From assembly GCA_905182335.1 (NCBI GenBank), contig CAJJBE010000002.1:349501-413500 (forward strand): DNA of 64,000 bases, in the 5' to 3' direction. Positions 1-8,938 of the stretch are shown in pieces (position 1 is the first letter of the stretch; each line of letters begins with the position of its first letter). This stretch comes from Flavobacteriales bacterium UBA4466. Lineage in GTDB: Bacteria; Bacteroidota; Bacteroidia; Flavobacteriales_D; Crocinitomicaceae. A program made the translations under genes and the position numbers. The notes under the pieces were generated by a model. The model saw only the letters and a program-made list of their open reading frames with translations. It had not been told where the DNA came from and did no database searches.

Positions 1-2031
1 AATGATACTACAATTTGTGGTGGTACTGGTGTGCAATTAGACGGTCAAGTTGTAGGAATTGTTTCGTCGTGTGATTATATCTTAAGCCTAGAAGATACAT
101 TTGGTGATGGTTGGAATGGAAATACAATTACTATAACGATAAATGGGGTGTCTACAGATTACACGATTATTACTGGCTCTACATTTGTTGTTAACCTTTC
201 TGTTCCCACTGGGGCAACTATAGCATATACTTTTAATGCGATTGGTGCTTTTATTGGAGAGTGTTCATTTGAGGTTATTGATTCAGACGCTAATATTGTT
301 TTTTCTCAAGGACCAAATTTAACTGCAAATGTTAGTGGAAATTGGATGTCAAATTGTGTGCCTGATTTAGTATATGAATGGACTCCTTCTAGCGTAGTAG
401 ATTCTACTTCAATCCTTAATCCAACAGCGACAACAAATATTGAAGAAACATTAACTCTTACTATTTATCCTATTGGACATCCATTATGTTCAACTTCAGA
501 TGATATTGTTATTTCTACTTCTGCAGTTCCAAATCCAGGTTTAGATACCACATTAGAAGTTTGTTCTAGTGGATTACCCATAGATTTATTTTCATTATTG
601 GGTGTAGGGGCCTCTAGTAATGGCTCCTGGACTGATCCATCAGGCGCCCCCTTTTTAATGCCATATGATCCTCAGACAATGTCTCTTGGTGATTATATTT
701 ATACTGTTGATAGTAATGGCTGTTTCGCTCAAGCAATTGTTAATATTATGGAGATAGTTACATCTATTAATAATATTGATACTATTGGAGCAAGTTGTTT
801 TGGAGTTAGTGATGGTTCATTCACACTGAATGGTGTCAATTTTGATAGTTATTCATTAGATGGTGGAGGATCTATTTTTACAGGAAGTCCATTCACAGTC
901 AATGGTCTTTCTTCAGGAGTTCATAATATAATTGTTTCTTCAGTTTCAGGTTGTTCCTCAAGTCAAGATTTTATAATTACTGAACCAACTATATTAACTG
1001 CAAATGCTATTCCAACAGCAGCAAGTTGTTTTGGTGAATGTGATGGCTCTGTAATCGTTACATCAAATGGTGGAACACCTAATTATTCTTATAACTGGCT
1101 TAGTGATGTAAATGGAAATCAAGTAGGAAATGGAACACTTATTTGCTCAGGTGACTACATGGTGGAGGTTACAGATGATAATGATTGTTTAGTAGAGGTG
1201 AATTATTCGATTACTGAACCTGAAAATGTATTTCCGAGTATTCTTGGTGACATATTAGGTGGTTGTTTGCCCCATACAGTTAACTTTATTAATACAACAC
1301 CCTCAACTAATATTTTAACAACTACAATTGATTTTGGTGATGGAATCGTCGAAGTATTTAATGGGAAAGAAGACTTTAATCATACATATCAATCTGCTGG
1401 TATCTACTCGATATCAGTTAATATTTTAACGAATGATGGATGTGAATATATGATATCTTATGCCGACCTGGTACAGGTATATAATGTTCCTATTGCAGAT
1501 TTTTTAATTACTCCAAACAATGTAACGATCTTTAATCCTGTTGTGTCTTTAATTAATCAGAGTTCTGTAGATGTAATTTCTTGGGGTTGGGAAATTGAGA
1601 ACGGAAATCCTGCTTCTTCAACAAATGAGGATGTAAACAATGTAGTTTTTCCATCAGGTGAGCCTGCTGATTATCCCGTTACTTTAATGGTCTCTAATGC
1701 TTATGGTTGTATTGACACGGTAACTAAATTTGTATCTGTGGTAGACGATGTAATTATTTTTGCTCCAAATACATTTACGCCAGATGATGACGAGTTCAAT
1801 CAGACATGGAACATTCATGTTTTAGGAATCGACAGTTATGATTTTGATTTATATATATACAATCGTTGGGGGGAAGTGATTTGGGAAAGTCATGATCCTT
1901 TAGTTGGATGGGACGGTGTTTTTAATGGGAGTATTGTTCAGGCAGGAATGTATAATTGGGCTATTGGCTGTAAAGACATTATTAATGATGATAAGTATAG
2001 TTTTAACGGACACATCACTGTGATAAAATAA
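1..2031 (+). CDS. T9SS type B-sorted surface protein with SprB-like repeats (5' end outside window)
   Basis: This is the C-terminal part of a large secreted protein. The frame is open from base 1, so the true start lies upstream; a GTG at 31 is an internal valine. The visible part begins with a domain carrying DTFGDGWNG. It then has two SprB-like repeats, the second around the AASCFGECDGS motif, and a PKD-like segment with DFGDG. The last 90 residues form a gliding-motility-associated C-terminal domain with the motifs NTFTPDDD, YNRWGEVIW and GWDG. In the Bacteroidota such domains are type B sorting signals for T9SS export, and SprB-type repeats occur in cell-surface adhesins used in gliding. 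The family assignment is firm. A role in adhesion or motility is inferred. Confidence 0.85.
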   Translation, partial: NDTTICGGTGVQLDGQVVGIVSSCDYILSLEDTFGDGWNGNTITITINGVSTDYTIITGSTFVVNLSVPTGATIAYTFNAIGAFIGECSFEVIDSDANIVFSQGPNLTANVSGNWMSNCVPDLVYEWTPSSVVDSTSILNPTATTNIEETLTLTIYPIGHPLCSTSDDIVISTSAVPNPGLDTTLEVCSSGLPIDLFSLLGVGASSNGSWTDPSGAPFLMPYDPQTMSLGDYIYTVDSNGCFAQAIVNIMEIVTSINNIDTIGASCFGVSDGSFTLNGVNFDSYSLDGGGSIFTGSPFTVNGLSSGVHNIIVSSVSGCSSSQDFIITEPTILTANAIPTAASCFGECDGSVIVTSNGGTPNYSYNWLSDVNGNQVGNGTLICSGDYMVEVTDDNDCLVEVNYSITEPENVFPSILGDILGGCLPHTVNFINTTPSTNILTTTIDFGDGIVEVFNGKEDFNHTYQSAGIYSISVNILTNDGCEYMISYADLVQVYNVPIADFLITPNNVTIFNPVVSLINQSSVDVISWGWEIENGNPASSTNEDVNNVVFPSGEPADYPVTLMVSNAYGCIDTVTKFVSVVDDVIIFAPNTFTPDDDEFNQTWNIHVLGIDSYDFDLYIYNRWGEVIWESHDPLVGWDGVFNGSIVQAGMYNWAIGCKDIINDDKYSFNGHITVIK

Positions 2032-2040
2032 AAAGTGAAT

Positions 2041-2071
2041 AAAAAAAAGCAAGGAGGTACTTTCCTTTTTT
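2041..2071. terminator. Weak hairpin between convergent genes
   Basis: An A-rich run, a short AAGGA/TCCTT stem and a T-run lie between the stop of the surface-protein gene and the stop of the proline dehydrogenase gene. The stem is only about 5 bp with an internal mismatch, so a shared terminator is plausible but weakly supported. Confidence 0.35.
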
Positions 2072-2074
2072 CTA

Positions 2075-3256
2075 TTAGATTATTTTTATAGAGGCCTTTC
2101 TTCGAGATATTTCTTTAATGATTAGTGATAATTCACGTGTTGTTTGACCAGCCACTGAAGTATTTTCATCTGCCCTTCTTAATAGGTAAGGTAAAACATC
2201 TTTTATTGGCCCGTAAGGGACATATTTAGCAACATTGTAATGCTTGTATGACAAGTTGTAGGAAATATGGTCAGACATGCCTAGTAGCTGGGCAAAATAG
2301 ATCCTTGAATCATTTTTTTCAACTCTACGATCAATCATAAGCTGAATCAGTTTAACCGAACTCTCTTCGTTGTGTGTTCCAACACATACAGAGGTAACAT
2401 CAAGATTATCTAATACAGTTTCAACTGCTTTGTCGTAGTCTTTATCACTTGCTTCTTTGTTTGGCTGAATTGGTGAAGAGTATCCTTTATTTTTAGCACG
2501 CTCACGTTCTTTTTCCATGTATGCACCACGAACAAGCTTTATTCCTAAGAAATAGCCATGTTCTCTCGCGTGTACGATTTCATTTTTAACAAAAACCAAT
2601 CGGTCATGTCGGTATAGTTGAGCTGAATTAAATACGATAGCACGTTTCTTATTATACTTCAAACTCATTTCTTTCGCTAAGCGATCAATAACATCTTGAA
2701 TCCATGTTTCTTCAGCATCAATGAAAACAGGTACATTTGCATCAAAGGCAGCTTTGCAAATTTGATCTACACGTTGATTTAGTTTATCGTATTCTACTTG
2801 TGTTTCTGTATCAAGCTTCTCTATCCCAGTATTCACTTTTTCAAGTATACTAAATAGACAAATCCCTGTCATCTTAAATACGGCAAAAGGAATATTTTCA
2901 TTTGATTTCCCCTGTTCAATGGTTGCTATAATTTCTGCTACAGTTTTATCGAAGTCTTTTTCTTCCGCTTTTCCTTCAATACTATAGTCAAGTATCGTTT
3001 TCAAACCATACTTAGCAAGTTGATTGGATGTGTTTAAAGATTCCGTAATAGATTCTCCACCGCAAAACTGTTTAAAAATGGTCGCTTTTATGATTCCTTT
3101 AATAGGGAGATGTGTTTTTATAGCAAAATGAGTCGCCCATTTTCCAAAAGAAACTACTTTAGGATTTGCTACAATCTTGAAAAGCCAGTATGCCCTTCTT
3201 AAATCCTTAGATGATTTACTATTAAATGCTATTTCAGTATTGTCGAATGAAATCAT
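2075..3256 (-). CDS. Proline dehydrogenase (monofunctional, FAD-dependent)
   Basis: Oxidises L-proline to pyrroline-5-carboxylate and passes electrons to FAD and the respiratory chain, the first step of proline catabolism. The 393-residue product matches the stand-alone bacterial PRODH length and lacks the P5C dehydrogenase half of bifunctional PutA. It shows barrel motifs typical of the family: VFIDAEETW, the GIKLVRGAYMEKE strand and helix, CVGTHNEES, and a C-terminal YVPYGP...YLLRRADEN stretch that contributes substrate-binding arginines. The start ATG at 3256 is preceded by a TAAATTTG -7 box only 4 nt away. No P5C dehydrogenase gene is seen nearby. Confidence 0.93.
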   Translation of the reverse strand: MISFDNTEIAFNSKSSKDLRRAYWLFKIVANPKVVSFGKWATHFAIKTHLPIKGIIKATIFKQFCGGESITESLNTSNQLAKYGLKTILDYSIEGKAEEKDFDKTVAEIIATIEQGKSNENIPFAVFKMTGICLFSILEKVNTGIEKLDTETQVEYDKLNQRVDQICKAAFDANVPVFIDAEETWIQDVIDRLAKEMSLKYNKKRAIVFNSAQLYRHDRLVFVKNEIVHAREHGYFLGIKLVRGAYMEKERERAKNKGYSSPIQPNKEASDKDYDKAVETVLDNLDVTSVCVGTHNEESSVKLIQLMIDRRVEKNDSRIYFAQLLGMSDHISYNLSYKHYNVAKYVPYGPIKDVLPYLLRRADENTSVAGQTTRELSLIIKEISRRKASIKII

Positions 3257-3260
3257 AGAG

Positions 3261-3268
3261 CAAATTTA
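3261..3268 (-). promoter_or_regulatory. -7 box (TAAATTTG) 4 nt before the proline dehydrogenase ATG
   Basis: It matches the Bacteroidota -7 consensus TAnnTTTG. The distance to the ATG implies a leaderless or nearly leaderless transcript. I see no clear -33 TTG element. Confidence 0.4.
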
Positions 3269-3359
3269 ATCGCTTTTAATTATTAGAATATACCCTTTTC
3301 ATCTTTTTATTTAGATTGGGGCAACATTTCACTATTTTTACTTAAAATTTAAGTCCGTT

Positions 3360-4418
3360 ATGGAGTATTTAGATGCTGGAGATTATACCGTTGAACTTGG
3401 TGGATTACTACAATCGTCTTTTGAACAGTTACTATCTAGATATAATTCTGCTAAAAAAGTAATCATTGTAGATGAAAACACACATGAGCATTGCTTGAGT
3501 TACTTGATTACAAGTTTCGAAGCGCTTAATGGAGCAGAGGTTATTTTGTTGCCGGAAGGTGAGGACAATAAACAATTGGAAGTTGCACTTGGAGCTTGGG
3601 AAGCCTTTACGGAATATGGTATAGGTAGATATGATTTAATTATTAACCTTGGAGGTGGAGTGGTTACTGATATGGGAGGATTTATTGCTTCGTGTTTTAA
3701 ACGTGGGTGCGATTTCATTAATATACCAACAACCTTACTGGCAATGGTTGATGCCTCTATTGGTGGTAAAACGGGAGTTAATCTAGGGATATACAAGAAT
3801 CAAATAGGTGTTTTTTCAAATCCTAAAGCTGTTTTTATTGACACTTCTTTCTTAGAAACTTTACCTGAAATTGAAGTCTATAGTGGTTTAGCTGAAATGA
3901 TAAAACATGGATTAATTCATGATAAAGAACTGTTCAATCGAGTGACTAAACAGTACGATAACCTTGGGGATATTGATGATACACTTTTAAAAGATTGCAT
4001 TGAAGTAAAAAGGATTGTTGTTGCTCAAGATTATATGGAAGTCGGCTTACGAAAAACATTAAATTTTGGTCATACGATTGGTCATGTGATTGAAGGATAT
4101 TATATGAAAAGTTTAAACCTATCACATGGTCATGCTATTGCTATTGGAATGCTGATGGAGGCTTTTCTTTCGATAGATCATGCTTCTTTAAGTCAAGAGG
4201 ATTATAAGCGCATTAAGAAATTTATTACCTCAAATTATGAAATACCTAATTTTACAGATGAGGCAATCACCTCAATGATTGAAATGCTTCGTAACGACAA
4301 GAAAAATAAAGACGGTAAAATACTAACTTGCTTAATCTCAGAAATAGGGGTGTGTAAATATGATGTTGAGGTAAGTGAAAGTGTCTTTCTTCAGACGTTT
4401 AAAACATTTAAAGTCTAA
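3360..4418 (+). CDS. aroB: 3-dehydroquinate synthase
   Basis: Converts DAHP to 3-dehydroquinate in the second step of the shikimate pathway, using NAD and a divalent metal. The 352-residue protein carries the NAD-binding GGGVVTDMGGF (98-108), PTTLLAMVDASIGGKTGVN (about 123-141), the AEMIKHG segment with a metal-ligand glutamate, and the metal-binding LNFGHTIGH (about 234-242). Length and motif order are normal. It is convergent with the MerR gene. The TAA stop is followed directly by that gene's stop with no intergenic base, and no hairpin separates them. No other shikimate gene lies in the window. Confidence 0.95.
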   Translation: MEYLDAGDYTVELGGLLQSSFEQLLSRYNSAKKVIIVDENTHEHCLSYLITSFEALNGAEVILLPEGEDNKQLEVALGAWEAFTEYGIGRYDLIINLGGGVVTDMGGFIASCFKRGCDFINIPTTLLAMVDASIGGKTGVNLGIYKNQIGVFSNPKAVFIDTSFLETLPEIEVYSGLAEMIKHGLIHDKELFNRVTKQYDNLGDIDDTLLKDCIEVKRIVVAQDYMEVGLRKTLNFGHTIGHVIEGYYMKSLNLSHGHAIAIGMLMEAFLSIDHASLSQEDYKRIKKFITSNYEIPNFTDEAITSMIEMLRNDKKNKDGKILTCLISEIGVCKYDVEVSESVFLQTFKTFKV

Positions 4419-4763
4419 TTAGGACTTTAGCGTAATCAATTTCTGTTTGATTTTTTCTAGGCGTAGAATTAATTCTTGCGTCAAATCTTCATTTGATTCT
4501 TTGGAATTAAGACCTGATTTCATTGCCTTATTTGCACCATCTAGCGTGTATCCGCAATCTTTCACCAAATGATAAATTGTATCAATTTTTAAAACATCCT
4601 TGGGAGTGAATAAGCGATTCCCTTTTTTATTCTTTTTAAGCTTTATGATAGGAAATTCTTTTTCCCAAAAACGAATGAGGGAGGTGTTTACATCAAATAA
4701 ATCTGCCACTTCTCCAATGGAGTAGTAGAGTTTTGTTAATTGATGTTCTGTAATCCGTACCAA
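4419..4763 (-). CDS. MerR family transcriptional regulator
   Basis: A 114-residue DNA-binding protein. The winged helix-turn-helix is seen in YYSIGEVADLFDVNTSLIRFWEKEF (about residues 12-36), followed by the wing region NRLFTPKDVLKI and a short dimerisation helix. There is no effector-binding domain or cysteine cluster, so it is not a metal sensor of the MerR or ZntR type. Proteins of this size and pattern are widespread in the Bacteroidota and their targets are unknown to me. No ATG is available near the N-terminus, so a TTG at 4763 is the best start. It is convergent with aroB. Confidence 0.85.
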   Translation of the reverse strand: MVRITEHQLTKLYYSIGEVADLFDVNTSLIRFWEKEFPIIKLKKNKKGNRLFTPKDVLKIDTIYHLVKDCGYTLDGANKAMKSGLNSKESNEDLTQELILRLEKIKQKLITLKS

Positions 4764-4876
4764 ATCAGTCTGTTTATAAGTCGAAGATAATTAAAATTAG
4801 AGAATTTCAAATCTTTCGTTCCTTTAAGAATTAACTTTAAGAATTGTTTAATAAAGAATCCGTAGAAGATATAAGG

Positions 4877-4978
4877 TTAGTAAGACGCAGAGTGTCGCGG
4901 TTTATAATCTTCCCAGGTGTTTTTATGATCGTTGGCTATGCTAAAATATTCCTTTGCATTGATTGATACTATCCCATT
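4877..4978 (-). pseudogene. Possible C-terminal gene relic downstream of the MFS gene
   Basis: A 33-codon open stretch with no start codon and a stop just upstream lies downstream of the MFS transporter gene. The translation has a coding-like tail containing NDHKNTWEDYKP and RHSASY before the stop. It may be the end of a decayed gene, but it could be chance. Confidence 0.2.
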
Positions 4979-5027
4979 TTACATTGCGGTTAAATATATT
5001 AGAAAGTTAGTTAAGATGGAGGATGAA

Positions 5028-6188
5028 TTATGTTTTTGAATGGCGATAATTTAAATGCCATATTAAATAAAACACGCCTATAATCGCCATAATTATTCCG
5101 ATGCAAAATGCAGAGGGAATAGATCCAGGTGTATTATCATATGTAAACATTGTTGAGCCAGAGCCAAACATAATACCAAACTCTAAAGCAATAAATAATG
5201 TTCCTGCCCCAACTCCACGTCTATTTTTATGAGACAAGTCAGCAGTCCAAGCCATTAGTGTAGGACTAGATATTCCGGTGCTCACACCAAACATTATAGC
5301 AGCAAAGGTGTATGACTTCCATTCGGTTGATAGTGCAACTAAAGTCATAGAGATACTCATAAGCGAAAGTCCGAAAATGAGTGTTTTACGTCTCCCTATT
5401 TTATCTGATAGTCCGCTTGCGAATAAGCGAATGAAAATAGTTGAAAAAGCATAGAACCCTAAAAACCAACCTTTATTTTGAATATCAAAAAAACCAGACA
5501 TATCTGGTGTTAACACAAGTACAATTCCTGTTGAAGAAGCAGCGAGAAACATAACAACTGCGGCGGGAATAACGCTTGGCTCAAAGACATCTTGCCAAGT
5601 AATTTTTAGAAGGCTCCACCTAAACTTGACAGGATTCGGTAAAGTTTCTTTTAAAAGAATAATCAGAATCCCTGAAATTACTGCGAAAAAAGCAGCTATA
5701 ATAAATAGGCTTGTCATTCCAAACTCTATGCGAATAATTGACCCTAGTGCTTGACCGCCAAATCCGAGTGAAATAAATACTCCCCATATACCCATTCCTA
5801 CGCCTCTTTTTTCTATGGGTAAAATGTCCGTTACTAGTGCTGTTGCTCCAGTTGGAAGAAAACCTGCGCTAAAGCCGTGCATTAATCTTAAAAATAAAAA
5901 AAGACCTACAGATGCAAATAAAGGGTATAATAATAATACAATAATAGCAACCCCTATTCCTATATACATGACTTTTTTCCTGCCTATTGTGTCAGATAGT
6001 TTACCCGAAAAAGGTCTAGAAATCATTGCTGTAATAGTGAACATGGCTATAATTAAACTTTTCTGTTTAGCTCCTCCCATGCTTGTAATAAAGTCATTCA
6101 ATTCAGGTAATATCAGATTGAAACTTGTCATGAAGAACAAGAGTGAAAAACAGATAATCCAGAAATTTTTAGAATAATTTAACTTCAT
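5028..6188 (-). CDS. MFS transporter
   Basis: A 386-residue inner-membrane protein with about 12 hydrophobic segments, typical of the major facilitator superfamily. The loop between TM2 and TM3 carries [13 protein letters not shown] (near residue 60) and the equivalent loop of the second half carries [15 protein letters not shown], both matching the MFS signature. [15 protein letters not shown] segment resembles the central motif of drug-efflux members. The substrate cannot be read from the sequence; sugar or drug efflux are both possible. It is divergent from msrB, and the 49-bp gap would hold both promoters. Confidence 0.88.
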   Translation of the reverse strand: MKLNYSKNFWIICFSLLFFMTSFNLILPELNDFITSMGGAKQKSLIIAMFTITAMISRPFSGKLSDTIGRKKVMYIGIGVAIIVLLLYPLFASVGLFLFLRLMHGFSAGFLPTGATALVTDILPIEKRGVGMGIWGVFISLGFGGQALGSIIRIEFGMTSLFIIAAFFAVISGILIILLKETLPNPVKFRWSLLKITWQDVFEPSVIPAAVVMFLAASSTGIVLVLTPDMSGFFDIQNKGWFLGFYAFSTIFIRLFASGLSDKIGRRKTLIFGLSLMSISMTLVALSTEWKSYTFAAIMFGVSTGISSPTLMAWTADLSHKNRRGVGAGTLFIALEFGIMFGSGSTMFTYDNTPGSIPSAFCIGIIMAIIGVFYLIWHLNYRHSKT

Positions 6189-6237
6189 CGAACAAAAGTA
6201 CTCCTATATTACGTCTAAACAATATAAAATATTCAGG

Positions 6238-6759
6238 ATGATGATAAAAATATTGATAGGTTCTGTCGCTCTCATTTTATTGAGTTGCGCCGAAATTATA
6301 GATAACAAGAATGTTGATGTTTTAATATCTGGGGAAAGTTTATTTCAAATGACTTCAGATGACTCTACTAAAGTATTGAAAATGGATAGCGAATGGAAGG
6401 CCATTTTGTCTGAAGAACAATTTAGAGTGACCCGAAAATCGGGTACAGAGCGTCCTTTTACTGGTCTGTATTGGGACAATAAAGAGGAGGGAGACTATCG
6501 CTGTGTTTGTTGTGATAATTTACTTTTCTTATCAGACACAAAATTTAAGTCAGGGACAGGCTGGCCAAGCTTTTATGCGCCCGCTGTACCGAAGAATATT
6601 GGACAGGCTGTTGATGATTCTCAGGGTATGGTTAGAGGAGAGGTTGTTTGTAATAAATGCGATGCGCATTTGGGGCATGTTTTTAATGATGGTCCTGCAC
6701 CGACAGGATTAAGATATTGTATCAATTCAGCGGCATTAAAATTCATTAAAATTCAATAA
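6238..6759 (+). CDS. msrB: Peptide-methionine (R)-S-oxide reductase, lipoprotein form
   Basis: Reduces methionine-R-sulfoxide in damaged proteins. The N-terminus is a lipoprotein signal ending in the lipobox LLSC with Cys17, so the enzyme is probably anchored in the envelope. The SelR domain has both zinc CxxC pairs (Cys89/Cys92 and Cys138/Cys141), the GTGWPSF motif, [10 protein letters not shown], and the catalytic Cys161 in GLRYCINS. It precedes msrA by 18 bp, and the two form a repair operon covering both sulfoxide stereoisomers. The first or second of two ATGs could start it; 173 residues includes both. Confidence 0.94.
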   Translation: MMIKILIGSVALILLSCAEIIDNKNVDVLISGESLFQMTSDDSTKVLKMDSEWKAILSEEQFRVTRKSGTERPFTGLYWDNKEEGDYRCVCCDNLLFLSDTKFKSGTGWPSFYAPAVPKNIGQAVDDSQGMVRGEVVCNKCDAHLGHVFNDGPAPTGLRYCINSAALKFIKIQ

Positions 6760-6777
6760 TATTCTTTTATTTGCAGT

Positions 6778-7323
6778 ATGATAAATGATGCAACATTTGG
6801 TGCTGGATGCTTTTGGTGCATCGAAGCTTGTTTTAAAGATGTAAAAGGAATACTTGAGGTTTATCCTGGTTATGCTGGGGGATCTAATGATTCTGCTAAT
6901 TACAATGATGTTTGCTCCGGAAGTACAGGGCATGCGGAGGTTGCAAGAATCGTATTTGACTCAGACCAAATTTCCTTTGAAAAATTATTAGAGTTGTTTT
7001 GGTTTGTGCATAACCCAACCCAATTGAATAGACAAGGAAATGATATAGGAACTCAATATAGATCAGTTGTATTTTATCATAACGAAGAGCAGAAAAAAAA
7101 GGCTCAGTTCTATAAAGAAAAACTAAATGATTCTCAGGTATGGGAGAACCCTGTTGTTACTGAGATATCAATACTCCCTGATTTTTACCCTGCAGAGGAA
7201 TATCACAAAAACTATCTAGAGCTAAATCCTCAAAATCCATATTGTCAATCTATCGTTAGACCGAAAGTCGATAAATTTAAAAAGATATTTAAGGATATAG
7301 TTTCAATAAAAAAAGGTTATTAA
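6778..7323 (+). CDS. msrA: Peptide-methionine (S)-S-oxide reductase
   Basis: Reduces methionine-S-sulfoxide. The nucleophile cysteine is in GAGCFWCIEA close to the N-terminus, and the YPGYAGG, HAEVARI and GTQYRSVVFYH motifs are all present. The 181-residue product has no signal peptide, unlike the upstream MsrB lipoprotein, so the pair may serve two compartments. The last codons and the stop lie inside the left arm of a 27-bp perfect inverted repeat that acts as the terminator. Confidence 0.95.
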   Translation: MINDATFGAGCFWCIEACFKDVKGILEVYPGYAGGSNDSANYNDVCSGSTGHAEVARIVFDSDQISFEKLLELFWFVHNPTQLNRQGNDIGTQYRSVVFYHNEEQKKKAQFYKEKLNDSQVWENPVVTEISILPDFYPAEEYHKNYLELNPQNPYCQSIVRPKVDKFKKIFKDIVSIKKGY

Positions 7324-7350
7324 AATAACCTTTTTTTATTGAAACTATAT
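7295..7350. terminator. Bidirectional terminator: 27-bp perfect inverted repeat overlapping the msrA 3' end
   Basis: The arms 7295-7321 and 7324-7350 are perfect reverse complements with a 2-nt centre. The core is AAAAAAAGGTTATT with its complement, giving a T-run on either strand. It serves msrA on the plus strand and the convergent gene ending at 7363 on the minus strand. The left arm encodes the last nine codons of msrA. Confidence 0.85.
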
Positions 7351-7362
7351 GGCCTTGTAGTT

Positions 7363-8076
7363 TTACTTTTTAGCTTTCTTTTCTCTTAATTCCAACTTCT
7401 CGAATATTTTCCCTTGTTCAGGAGTTAATACACGTGTTATCATAGTTGACCTTTTTTGATTATTATGTTTTAAGTATGTTTGTTTTTCTTCTACTGTGAG
7501 TTCTCTATTATCTCTTATTAATTGCTCTTTTTGGAGAAGTCCAAATTCAATTTTTCGTACAGTTTCAATTTGCTCTTTTGATAAACTTAAATCAGTTGCT
7601 AATTTTTTAGTTGCTATGTCAGCTAACTTTTTAAAGTTGACCTTTTTTTTTGGTAGTTTTTTTTCTTTTAATTTCAACTTCTCAAATATTTTCACTTGTA
7701 CTGGAGTTAATACACGTGCGATCATGGCTGACCTTTTTTGACTATTCTTTTTTAGATACGTTTGTTTTTCTTCTACTGTGAGTTCTCTATTATCTCTTAT
7801 GGATTGATTTTTTTGGAGAAGTCCAAATTCAATTTTTCGTACAGTTTCAATTTGCTCTTTTGATAAACTTAAATCGGTTGCTAATTTTTTAGTTGCAATG
7901 TCAGCTAACTCTTTAAAGTTCAACTTATCTATTCTTGGTAAAGAATTAATATGTGATATTTTTTCTATTGATTTAACTTCTCTACTATTTATTTTTGATT
8001 CCTCAGTATCTTGTGCGGTTAATGAAAAACTAGAGATTAGTATGATTCCTAAGACTACTTTTTTTAATTCTTTCAT
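7363..8076 (-). CDS. Secreted protein with a tandem 94-residue duplication
   Basis: A 237-residue exported protein. I start it at the ATG at 8076 because it opens a clean signal peptide (MKELKKVVLGIILISS, cleaved near SLTAQ); an in-frame start at 8100 would add eight residues. The mature part has two nearly identical units, each containing FKELADIATKKLATDLSLS or a close variant, KEQIETVRKIEFGLLQK, RDNRELTVEEKQTYLK and LTPxQxKIFEKL. The units are 94 residues (282 bp) apart and very similar in DNA, so the duplication is recent. The helical LTxxQ-like pattern recalls periplasmic Spy/CpxP-type proteins, but that link is only a resemblance. Confidence 0.75.
   Translation of the reverse strand: MKELKKVVLGIILISSFSLTAQDTEESKINSREVKSIEKISHINSLPRIDKLNFKELADIATKKLATDLSLSKEQIETVRKIEFGLLQKNQSIRDNRELTVEEKQTYLKKNSQKRSAMIARVLTPVQVKIFEKLKLKEKKLPKKKVNFKKLADIATKKLATDLSLSKEQIETVRKIEFGLLQKEQLIRDNRELTVEEKQTYLKHNNQKRSTMITRVLTPEQGKIFEKLELREKKAKK
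7479..7921. repeat. In-frame direct repeat, 282-bp period
   Basis: Two copies of a segment at about 7479-7640 and 7761-7922 are nearly identical, with long stretches of identity around the region encoding RDNRELTVEEKQTYL. The period is a whole number of codons (94). The repeat lies wholly inside the secreted-protein gene and arose by coding duplication. Confidence 0.8.
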
Positions 8077-8206
8077 GCTTTTAAATTTTATTTCTACCAT
8101 TATTAGGCGTTAGATAATGTGTAATATTCAACTCGAAGATGCAAAAAAAAGATGGAATACTTCCCTTTAAAGTGTTATTTAATTGAATTAATCTAACTTA
8201 GTGATT

Positions 8207-8938
8207 ATGCCGATACACTATTTAAGTTGTTGTCTCTTCCTTGTTTTACTTTCTGGTTGTGCAGGACTGAAAGATTTTCAATCTGCTAGAGAAGGAAATA
8301 ATTTAAATTTTTCTAGGCAAGGCTTATCTGAATTCCCTGAAGAAGCATTTTTGAATCCTAACTTGAAAGTTATACGATTGTATGGTAATAAGATTGACTC
8401 TATTCCTGATCGGATAGGAGAATTTGTTAATCTTGAAAAGCTTTATTTAGGTAAGAATAATATTCGCTATTTGCCTAAATCTATTTCCAAGTTAAAAAAA
8501 CTAAAGATTTTATCTATTCAATATAACGACTTAGTTGAGATTCCTTCTTCAATTGGCGGAATGGTAAATCTTGAACAGCTTTTATTGAATAATAACAAAT
8601 TGAAGACCTTACCTAAAACAATAGGTGATTTAAAAAAATTAGAAGTACTTGAATTAAAGTATAACGGTTTCGAGGTTTTACCTGATGAAATTGGAGAATG
8701 CACCGAACTTCAGTTTCTGAAGTTGAATCAAAATAACATACTGGAAATACCATATTCATTGACGAACTGTAGAAAGTTACGTGAACTTCATCTTTCCGGT
8801 GCGGGTACTATTCTAAGCTTACCTGAAGATTTGTGCACACTCCGCTATTTTGAGGTGTTAGAAATTGATCGTATTGTTACAGTTCCCAATTGCTTAATGG
8901 TCTTGCAAACAAATCGACTATCAATCATTGTACGCTAG
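8207..8938 (+). CDS. Leucine-rich repeat lipoprotein
   Basis: A lipoprotein of 243 residues from the ATG at 8207; a GTG six bases upstream is less likely. The signal ends in LLSGC, giving a lipidated cysteine near residue 19. The rest is made of about seven 23-residue leucine-rich repeats of the form NLEKLYLGKNNIRYLPKSI, typical of bacterial LRRs that form a curved protein-binding surface. No catalytic domain follows. It is likely an envelope protein that binds another protein or a ligand; the partner is unknown. Its stop overlaps the convergent CPBP gene by four bases through the shared palindrome CTAG. Confidence 0.85.
   Translation: MPIHYLSCCLFLVLLSGCAGLKDFQSAREGNNLNFSRQGLSEFPEEAFLNPNLKVIRLYGNKIDSIPDRIGEFVNLEKLYLGKNNIRYLPKSISKLKKLKILSIQYNDLVEIPSSIGGMVNLEQLLLNNNKLKTLPKTIGDLKKLEVLELKYNGFEVLPDEIGECTELQFLKLNQNNILEIPYSLTNCRKLRELHLSGAGTILSLPEDLCTLRYFEVLEIDRIVTVPNCLMVLQTNRLSIIVR

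Noticed and set aside
3500-3796. Open frame antisense to aroB
   Set aside because: It lies wholly within the conserved aroB frame, has no family pattern, and is a shadow of codon bias.
7479-7922. Direct repeat considered as a CRISPR-like or mobile repeat
   Set aside because: The period is a whole number of codons and the repeat lies inside one frame, so it is a protein-domain duplication. There are only two units and no spacers.
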